Below the pieces are notes generated by a model. It did not search any database. It saw only the letters and a list, made by a program, of their open reading frames with translations, and had not been told where the DNA came from. Source: Chlamydomonas reinhardtii (taxonomy: Eukaryota > Chlorophyta > Chlorophyceae > Chlamydomonadales > Chlamydomonadaceae). Taken from it: a stretch of 64,000 nt of DNA. The stretch's first letter is position 1, and every line of letters begins with the position of its first letter. Shown one piece after another: positions 56,739 to 64,000 of this stretch. The DNA lies in assembly GCF_000002595.2 (NCBI RefSeq), contig NC_057009.1, positions 1,497,220-1,561,219 on the forward strand. Reading direction: 5' to 3'. A program made the translations under genes and the position numbers.

Positions 56739-58861
56739 AGCGGTGCAGCAGCAACAGCCGGTCGCGTTGTTTGCCAGCTAGCGGCTGGAGGCAGGAGGGA
56801 GGGTTGGAGCTGGGCGTTGGGTTGGATGCGGCTGCCGCCGCGGCTGGCGGGTGGGACACTTGGTGAGCTGGCGGCTTGCCGGGACGCAGAGAGCGCCAAG
56901 CCCTGGTGGTAGGTGGCGGTGAGGCGACATGGGCGAGAACGGGCGTGATGTGGTGACCGCCGTGAGATGGGATGGGGCCCTTGTGAGGCGAGGCGGCATG
57001 ACGGGTGGACCTGCGCGGGGCCGCAGGCAGCCAGTGGTACTTGTGGATGCAGTCGGAAGCCCAGTGCAACGAAGTAGCAGCGCGCATGTGTTGGGGTTGC
57101 AGCTTACACCTCCAGGAGTGAGCCCCATGCCGCTCAAGTCTATGCAGGGGGGGCGTACGTAGCATAACGCTGCCGCTGTGCAGCTGGTTCCAGACAGAAC
57201 CGCTTGCACGCCTTAGCTGATGGACAATGCATAAGGAGTGAGGAGTGAGTGGGGGATTAAGGTGAGCTACGGCGGCTTGCGCACCGCACTACTGGCTCAA
57301 GCTTGGTAATGTGTTTGTCGCGCGCTCGAGAGCGCATGCATAAGGTTCGGGAGGAACCGCGGACTGGCGTGGGCAAGGTCCTGTGCGATAAGGGGAAGAT
57401 GCCATGGGGCAGCATTTGAGTGCGTGTGGGGGCTTGTCGGGTGTCAAGGATACGCGGGGGTGGCTGGGAGCCATTGGGCAGCACTGTCGGGCAACGTAGT
57501 AGTCTATGGGGCGTCTTGTTTTGTCAGATGGTTTGCGCGGCTGGTATACCGTGTTGGTACTCGCGCTGCAGTGGTGCGCAGCTGCAGTGAGAAGGTGAGG
57601 CTTGGTTGCGAGAGGTTTCGCACTGATGCGCAATAAACGGCGAGCCATATGGACATCTGCCAATTTGATGCATCAGGGCCTGGTCGTGAAACTACTTGGG
57701 ACGTATTGATACTGGTGTTGTCGTGCAGGAGAGCGAGCTAAGTGACATTCCGGAAAGCTTTGCGCTGCGGGGGCGAGGTAGGATGCGCGGTGACAACCAT
57801 GGTGCTCAGGTGCGTTCGGGTGGGGCCACACGTGGATTGTGGCGCTAGCTGATGGAGCAAATCAGAGACGGCTTGCTCGCAGCAGCCAGTCATCTCCGCT
57901 GGCGTTGCTTGCCCATCCTCCTTAGGTAGGGTCGCGCTGTGGTGCCAGGCGCGATGTAGACACGGCCCCTGGTCATGGGGCTGCGGCGTAGGACGTAAGG
58001 GACTAGGTACGATGGTGTTTCTGTACGGTACAGCAAGACTCAAGTAGTCATAACGCAATTTACAAATGAACACTGTGCGAAAGCCAATGATCCGCATTGG
58101 GCGGTGGATGTACCGTTTGCGGGTGAGAAACACTAGCAGCAAGCTGTCGACGGGGATGAAATGACTCGTGACGTGTGTGGCGCTGGCCCATTTGCGAAGG
58201 CGGGCATTGGGCACTGTAATCATGAGGTGAACAGGATTGGAACTGCAATCGAATGTGCTGGCAAGGAAACGGATTAGGATGCTGCACAGTGACGCGGGGG
58301 CGTAGCGGCATGCCGCACTGCAGGCAGGGACAGGTAGCACCGTCCGCAGGGAAAGCTCGCGGGACAAGTGGGTGCGATGGCGAACTGAGGGGCTGACAGG
58401 GGCAAGCCCATGCAAGGGCGCAGTATACACATATGGCCATCAGCATCTGTCGCTCAAGGTGGAAATCAGAAAATGCAGCGGGCGTGACCGCTTAAAGGGG
58501 AAACCAAAACCGAAGGAGGGGCCCCGCGCGGTGGCGGGGCCAAGAAACTTGCGTGCGTGTAGGTGGGTATTGTCGGATGGACTTTCCGGCTTATACCCGC
58601 TCAAACAGAGCGCTGTACAAGCTGTGTTCTCGCATTTCAGTGCCACTTCTGCACGCTGCATAACTCCAATCTCGCACCAAGCGTCACCTTGCACACACCA
58701 TCACTCAGGTTGCGCGACGACCTCGCCCTCACTTTCCTCTTGTGGGCTTCAGCAGATAACGTTGGTGCATAAGCTGACCGATCGCGAGTTGCCTGCAGCT
58801 CAATAGCCAAAGGAGCGACTCTTGCAGCAGCACTCAATGCACTGAAAGGTCTACCGGCCAA
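56739..58861. other. 2.1-kb intergenic region
   Basis: 3' UTR of the carrier and promoter side of the CemA-like gene. Several short frames exist on both strands, without codon bias, splice-linked partners or motifs. I see no gene, RNA or element here. Confidence 0.45.
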
Positions 58862-60959
58862 ATGGCGACCGCATTTGGTACACCAGTTCTAGGCACTGCA
58901 CCACAGCTACTGCACCGGCGACGCCACTGCGGACCGGGGCCTCGACTTGCGCGGGACCACAGGGTGATTCTCGCGCAAGGAGGCAGCAATGCAGGTCCAG
59001 GGCCTGGGAGCAGCTCGGATAGCTTGTCAGAGAAACTCTTACGTGTTCGACGGCGGCTCGGCTTGCCGACGGATGGCAGCGCAAACGGCGCGATGCCGGC
59101 CGATTCTGGCCGCGCGGGCGCTGGAGCACCGGGGCCGGCCGGAGGCAGGAGTAGCGCGGAGCTGGGCGTTGGGGAATGGGGGACGCAGAGCTGGTATGAG
59201 GACTGGGACCCGTCCGTGCGGTACTCGCCAAACCAGGTTGACCGCATAGCGGACGAGGGCGCGGACCGGTTCCGCAAGCTCACGCAGAACACGGGGCCAC
59301 GTGACAAATGGATCACGCCGGTGAGTGAAGCAGGGCCTGGTGTTGGGGCGAAGCAGGCAAGGGTGGGAGCAGGGGGCGGTGAAGAGCGGGGCGCGCAGGG
59401 GAGAGGCGGGTTTGGGCACGGGCTGCCAGGAAGGCAAGTGCGTGCACGCAGCTGCCGCGCTGGCAACAGCTGGGCACCACAGCCGCCCAGGCCCCAGTGA
59501 TGCCAGCGATGGTTTGCGGACCCGCTGCAGCTAACCGCAAACTAGCTGGCCGCTATCTCCATCGGGACCTTCCTGGCTTTGGTCGACCCGTGCAGCTGTC
59601 GTTGCACGGCCGCGCATCTGGCTCGCCCGCAGGACCCAGTTGGGCCCTTTCGGGGCTTGCAACCGCACACGACCGTGCCTGCCGGATGCCTGTCTGACTG
59701 TTTCCTTCCCTCACCTCACCTGATTGTGACCTGCAGCTGCTGGACTGGGATGCGGTGCGCGAGGGCTTGGATCCGGATCAGGAGCGTAGCGAGCAGATGA
59801 TCACGGGAGAGGCTCTGGTCAACAAGGAGGAGAGCCAGGTGCGTGCCGTGTGTTTCTACACAGGCAAGGGAAGGGAAGGTTTCGGCACTGAAAACGCCTA
59901 CACGCGCAAGGACACAGCTAGGCGGCGCGATTGGTTTGAAGACCGGGCCGAGTGTGGTGGTGTAAGGGCGGTGGCGGCGGTACTGAGGGGCTCAGACTCC
60001 TGCCGGGAGGGTCTGGTGGCGAGCGGGAAGGGTGCACCACAAGGCTGGTGGCTGGCGTGTGTAGGCGTTAGGATGAGTGGCATTTCCATGTGCGGCGGGG
60101 CCAGGTCCTCCATAGCTGGGCACGCGGGCTTGTGGGCGGTTATAAATGGAGTGGGATTGCAAGGCGAGGGCACGGCTGGCAGTCGATGGGGTGGGCTGAG
60201 ACTATTGCGGGCACGCGCAGCTCCTGCCGGGAACTGCCTGCCCTGCCACTGCGCTTATTTTCCCGTGTGCTCCTCGACACACAGATTGCGGTGCGTTACG
60301 TGGCGCGGCTGATCGGCATCCCGCTCGTGACCGGCTTCGTCATCAGCCGCGCGCTGGCCGACCCCATCCTCAACTTCTCGCTGCGCAACAACCCGGACGC
60401 CTTCGAGCTGAGCGAGATGCAAAAGGTGGAGGGCGCGGAGGCGGTGCACATCGAGGAGACGCGGCTGCGGCTGGACATGGCCATCGGCCGCGCGCCGCCC
60501 ATGACGGAGCTGCAAATGTTTGAGCATCTCGCCGAGTTCGCGGCGGAGGTGCAGGAGGAGGAGCGCCACCACAACGAGACCATCCTCATCAACGCCGTGT
60601 CGGACTCGGTGTCCTTCGCCACCTTTGCCGGAATCCTCGCGCAGCCCACGCGCAGCCGCGAAGCCACGAAAAACACGCTGGCACGCCTGTTCTACGGCCT
60701 CTCGGACATTGCCAAGGCCGTGTTGATCATCCTGGTGGCGGACACGTTGCTGGGCTACCACTCGGAGGAGGGCTGGCACGGCCTCATCGAGCTGGTGGCG
60801 GGGCACTACGGGATCGAGCCCAGCGAGGAGGGCGTCGTGATCTTCGTGGGCGTGGTGCCGGTGATCATCGACGTGCTGTTCAAGTACTGGATCTTCATCG
60901 GCCTCAACCGCATCTCGCCAGGCGCCGTTGTGACCATCAAGGTGGTCGACCGGCACTGA
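58862..60959 (+). CDS. CemA/DLDG1-like chloroplast envelope membrane protein, nuclear-encoded
   Basis: Relatives are plastid-encoded CemA (Ycf10), cyanobacterial PxcA and Arabidopsis DLDG1, which influence proton/ion balance across the plastid envelope and non-photochemical quenching (family knowledge). Three exons with phase-0 introns (58862-59320, 59737-59838, 60285-60959) give 411 residues. The Ala/Arg/Gly/Ser-rich N-terminus looks like a transit peptide. A charged segment (SWYEDWDPSVRYSPNQVDRIADEGADRF) precedes the membrane domain (about 188-411). Membrane segments include LIGIPLVTGFVISRAL, AVLIILVADTLLGYHS and VVPVIIDVLFKYWIFI. The C-terminal signature LSDIAKAVLIILVADTLLG, HSEEGWHGLIELV and FKYWIFIGLNRISPGAVV aligns with CemA throughout. 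The coiled EEERHHNE segment between the membrane helices is also family-typical. Confidence 0.88.
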
Positions 60960-61118
60960 TTTCTGCGCGCTTCATGCTGTTGGAAGTGCTGGCTTAGGTT
61001 TGCAAGCGAGCGAGCGCGAGAAGGTTGGGCGGCGGGGCTGGCGGTCGGGGTTCGCGTGGCGTGGGAACGTGCCGGTGCATGAGGCCGGCCGGCTACAGGA
61101 GCTGTTCTGTTGATATGC

Positions 61119-61123
61119 TGTAA
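61119..61123 (+). terminator. TGTAA polyadenylation signal of the CemA-like gene
   Basis: TGTAA 160 bases after the stop codon. Confidence 0.6.
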
Positions 61124-61141
61124 TATATCTGTATTATCTAC

Positions 61142-62190
61142 AATGATGCGCTATCGCGAGCCAAATGAACCTCCGCGATCGGTTGCACCAGCAGGCCAAT
61201 CGGAGTCAGGAGTGACGACCTCCATTCCTCCAGCCTTTTCAGACCCTTTGGGACCCGTTTCTCTGCATAGACCATATAGTGTCCCAACAGCACATAGCAG
61301 CCCAAAGGCCATCATGTGCAAGAGCCTCAACCCCAGCGAGCGGCTCAAGCACCAAACCGCCGAGCTGCTGGCCGGCAGCGAGCCGCCCAGCAGCAGCAGC
61401 AGCAGCAAGCAGTACTGCTGCACCCTGAGGCAGCCCTACACGCCCGACGTGAAGCTGCGCAGCCTCACAAGGGGGAACAAGGCGGCGGGGACCGCGGCTG
61501 CTGCGGCGGCTGCTGCGGCGGCCGCGGCTGCTGCGGCGGCCGCGGCTGCTGCGGCGGCCGCGGCTGCTGCGGCGGCCGCGGCTGCTGCGGCCGCGGAGCG
61601 CGTTCGGGCTGGCCTCGCCATGCCGTCGCCTCCTACGACGTGAACTTCAGCGGGATGCACCAGGGCGAAAACGCGGGCCGCCCCGCCGCCATGCTGTCGC
61701 TGGTCCGCCGCCGTGCCGCTGCGACGGCGGCCGCAGGGGCAGCCGCGGCGGCGGCGGCGGTGGCGGTGGAGGCTTCCAGTGCAGATGGCGGTGCAGCGGC
61801 AGCGGCGGCGGCGCTTGCAGCCTCGGCCCCTGCAGCGCTGCGCCGACGGCCGAGCCCGCGGCACCACCGAGGACCCGCCAGTCCGCCACTGCCACCACTG
61901 CGGCGCCACCAAGCCTAGCAAGGGCCGCTTCGTCAAGTTGGTCTTCCCGGGCGCCTGTGCAACCCGTGCGACCTGCTGCGCCGCAGCAAGCGGCTGCAGG
62001 GTGAGCCGCTGTGCAAGGGCCGCCCGCTGTGCATCATCAAGACGGGCCGCTGCATGGCCGTGTCGCCGGCAGTGGTGACCGCGCCCCTGCACGCGCGCGT
62101 GGTGGGGAGCGATGCGGGAGGCGGAGGCGGCTACGGAGGCGTGGGGCCCAGCGTACGATCAAGGCTCAAGGGCGTGCAAGATAAATGGTA
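61142..62190 (+). pseudogene. Broken GATA-like zinc-finger reading frame with poly-Ala tract
   Basis: From ATG 61142 an open frame contains SLNPSERLKHQTAELLAGSE, a Ser run, RQPYTPDVKLRSLTRGN and a long poly-Ala tract, then stops at 61643. Further on, HCHHCGATKPSKGRF (Cys at 61890) is followed 68 bases later, in another frame, by LCNPCDLLRRSKRL (Cys at 61958). Together these look like one GATA-type C-x2-C...C-x2-C finger (compare LCNACGLR) split by a frame change, and the downstream frame stays open to about 62188. Codon bias is strong throughout. It could be a decayed gene, a retrocopy, or an intact gene with an assembly indel or an intron I cannot place. Confidence 0.4.
61494..61592 (+). repeat. 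18-base GCTGCTGCGGCGGCCGCG tandem repeat
   Basis: Four to five copies of a GC-only 18-mer encode poly-Ala in the + frame at 61142. They also read as poly-Ala on the minus strand. Confidence 0.85.
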
Positions 62191-62390
62191 AGGCCAAACA
62201 TCCACCGCGCTCTGTGGGCTGGTTCTTGTTTTCTTTGGGCTTGGAATTAATCTACCCCCCAGGAACACCCCTGTCCTTCAGTACTGACGCAAGTGTTGAT
62301 ATTGTTTTAAGCCACACTCACACCTGTCAAGCCCCCATGCACGCCTTTCCGTCCCAATTATTCTGCGGCACTGTCGTTGGCACCACTCAC

Positions 62391-62505
62391 GTGCATGTCG
62401 TACACCTTGCCCACGGTGTGCAGCATGGTCTCGCCGAATGAGGCCTTCACCAGCCGGTCCGCCTCCGTGCGCGGAGATATGCGCAGGCGCTTGTGTGTAA
62501 CTGTG
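62391..62505 (-). pseudogene. Orphan exon resembling the DnaJ-X (DNAJ C-terminal) domain
   Basis: On the minus strand an acceptor-like CCCGCAG (62512-62506) precedes 115 bases ending at a GTGAGT donor (62390-62385). The exon encodes TEADRLVKASFGETMLHTVG then KVYDMH, very like the SFGE.LLHTIGYIY segment of plant DNAJ-X co-chaperones. Third positions are G/C-biased. No exon carrying a J domain or the rest of the X domain can be found on either side within about 1 kb, so this appears to be an isolated copied exon. A real gene with very long introns running leftward is excluded only by eye. Confidence 0.5.
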
Positions 62506-63674
62506 CTGCGGGATGAGGGGCTGGCGGTGAGCTGGATGTGAGGCACGGCGCCAGGCTGTGCGAGTTATGAATGCGACATTACAAGAAGGGACAGTCCGAC
62601 CAAGTAAGGGTGCCCAGCACCCAGGTCAGGAGGGAACCGGTTAAGGGGCTGGCAGAGCTGTGCAGTTCTGTTTTGCGCGCGGTTCTGGATTTGGGGAGAG
62701 GTCGGCCATTTTGCCGGACGCCGTTCTTTGTCTGCTAGAGATTTGTCGAGTATGCGCGCCGCAGGCCAAGCAGGCGAATCACAGCGCGCGCGTAGCGTGT
62801 GTCGAACGGATAGGGGCCAACAGAGTGTGTGCCATGAAACGATCCACGACTGCATGTGGTTTGGAGGCGCAACGTCTGTGTAATTGACGAATATCCGGGT
62901 ACCTACGATCCCCCAAAGGCGCTTGCTTCAAAAGCGGCTGACGGTAGCACCGGCCGGGCGTGTTGGAGGCCTTGGAGTACCTGCCTGGGCACGAGCTGCG
63001 GAGGACGCACCGACAGGTGGCTGGGCTGCTGGTGTCGGGTGCCAAGAGCCAGGGCAGGGCCGCAGGGGAACCGCGTCACTGACAATTCACGATAGGGGAA
63101 TCGGGTAGCCCATAGGCCAGGGGAGCCCATAGAGAAGCCAGTGCCAGAGTAGCGGCTTGTACAGCCTGCATTCCTATCGCTCAGAGAGTAAGAGGTCCCC
63201 GGTATCTCACTCATTGACATCGTCTGTCCGTGTCCTCCATAACTCCACCAGCATTATCTATGGTCATGTCTTGAGGGCACGTGCGTCCACCCAAAAACCT
63301 TCGTCACATTCTCATCACTTGCTGAACGAGTGAATCCTGCACTCCGCCTCCGCGTACTCTTCTTCACAGCAGCAGCAGCGCACTCCTACTCAGTCCTTCG
63401 CACATCTGCACAGAATACAAGAGTTTGTGCTGTGCGTTGCATGCCACACACGACTCCGCACATATGCATGTCCGGTGGCTGACGCACAGCCTGATAACAT
63501 TCACTCGCTACTACAGATTGCAAATCCTAATCACAGTATTCATCGACTACCGTATGAAGATGTGTTGGGCTATTCCAGCAACGCCCCAGCAAAGAAAAGT
63601 CACTCGGGGTCCATTCGGTCCATTCGGCTCGGTACCATCCACATCACCGCAAATCTGCCCATTCTGCCATACCA

Positions 63675-63679
63675 TTACA
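63675..63679 (-). terminator. TGTAA polyadenylation signal of the right-edge gene
   Basis: TTACA on the + strand, about 140 bases beyond the stop codon at 63819. Confidence 0.5.
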
Positions 63680-63818
63680 GACCGGCCTACCCGCAGAGCC
63701 ACGGGTGGCTCACACTCCCTGAACTATCATCCCTTTCAAATAATCAGACCAAGACCACCTCCTCTGCGTCCTCCCCGACCGCGCCGTAGGGCGCACTCCG
63801 CGGCAGCATCCCTCCACC

Positions 63819-63976
63819 TCAGCTGCGGCCGGCACCGGCGGCCTGCTCGCTGCCGCTCTCGTCCTCCTCCGCCTGCGCGCGCTTCTCCACCACCCGGATC
63901 ATGGCCTCCTCCATCTGCCGCTTGGCGTCCCGCTGGTTGGCGGACTCGGGCGCCTTGGCTTCCATGAAGATGCCGC
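63819..63976 (-). CDS. Last exon of an unidentified gene running off the right edge
   Basis: An acceptor CCCCGCAG (63984-63977, minus strand) opens a 158-base exon that begins in codon phase 2 and ends with TGA at 63821-63819. It encodes GIFMEAKAPESANQRDAKRQ, then MEEAMIRVVEKRAQAEEDES and a Gly/Ala-rich end, about 51 residues. The sequence is a charged amphipathic helix followed by an acidic tail. Codon bias is typical of a true exon. I do not recognise the protein; the rest lies beyond the window. Confidence 0.6.
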
Positions 63977-64000
63977 CTGCGGGGGAGCGTGAGGCAGGAT

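Larger units (their letters stand above)
62191..63818. other. Intergenic region holding an orphan exon and dispersed repeats
   Basis: Apart from the DnaJ-X-like exon at 62391-62505 and the repeated 30-mer near 62568, only short unsupported frames are present. The right end is the 3' UTR of the gene ending at 63819. Confidence 0.45.

Noticed and set aside
57738-58430. 230-codon minus-strand frame
   Set aside because: Ser/Pro/Thr-rich composition typical of a chance open frame. No bias, motif or partner exons.

Overview
The window looks like nuclear DNA of a volvocine green alga, most likely Chlamydomonas reinhardtii or a very close relative. The evidence is GC-rich coding exons split by many short GT-AG introns, Ala/Gly/Ser/Pro/Gln-rich proteins, TGTAA polyadenylation signals, and a chloroplast ATP synthase gamma gene whose spliced 358-residue product puts the redox cysteines at mature positions 198 and 204, as known for C. 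reinhardtii AtpC. Gene models below were assembled by hand: exons were joined only where GT-AG sites keep the frame, and the coding lengths sum to whole codons.

Layout. 1-3145 (+): 3' half of a purple acid phosphatase gene. 4275-6856 (-): ABHD11-like hydrolase. 7963-12811 (+): 1380-residue low-complexity protein. 15140-21715 (-): splicing/EJC factor CWC22 in 14 exons. It diverges from 22192-22596 (+), plastid ribosomal protein L29. 22.6-29.1 kb is a gene-poor repeat region holding two opposed LINE-like fragments and a broken duplicate of the atpC 5' end. 29107-31396 (-): atpC. 32656-41034 (-): a 12-exon, 2165-residue protein of unknown function with Gln-rich helical repeats. 42984-45529 (-): a 792-residue unknown protein. 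47049-50154 (+): LON-domain protein. 51056-52736 (-): SLC35B/UAA-type transporter. 53284-55277 (-): METTL13-like methyltransferase. It diverges from 55803-56738 (+), an intronless mitochondrial carrier. 58862-60959 (+): nuclear CemA/DLDG1-like plastid envelope protein. 61.1-62.5 kb holds a broken GATA-like zinc-finger reading frame and an orphan DnaJ-X exon. 63819-63976 (-): the last exon of a gene running off the window.

Three genes serve the chloroplast (L29 in translation, AtpC in ATP synthesis, the CemA-like protein at the envelope), but each appears to have its own promoter. No operon or co-working cluster is apparent. The most unusual signal is a set of orphan or duplicated host exons (atpC 5' end, DnaJ-X exon, a Cys/His-rich exon) lying in repeat-bearing intergenic DNA. 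This suggests gene-fragment duplication or capture, with a LINE-like insertion inside one duplicate marked by a clean 9-bp target-site duplication.
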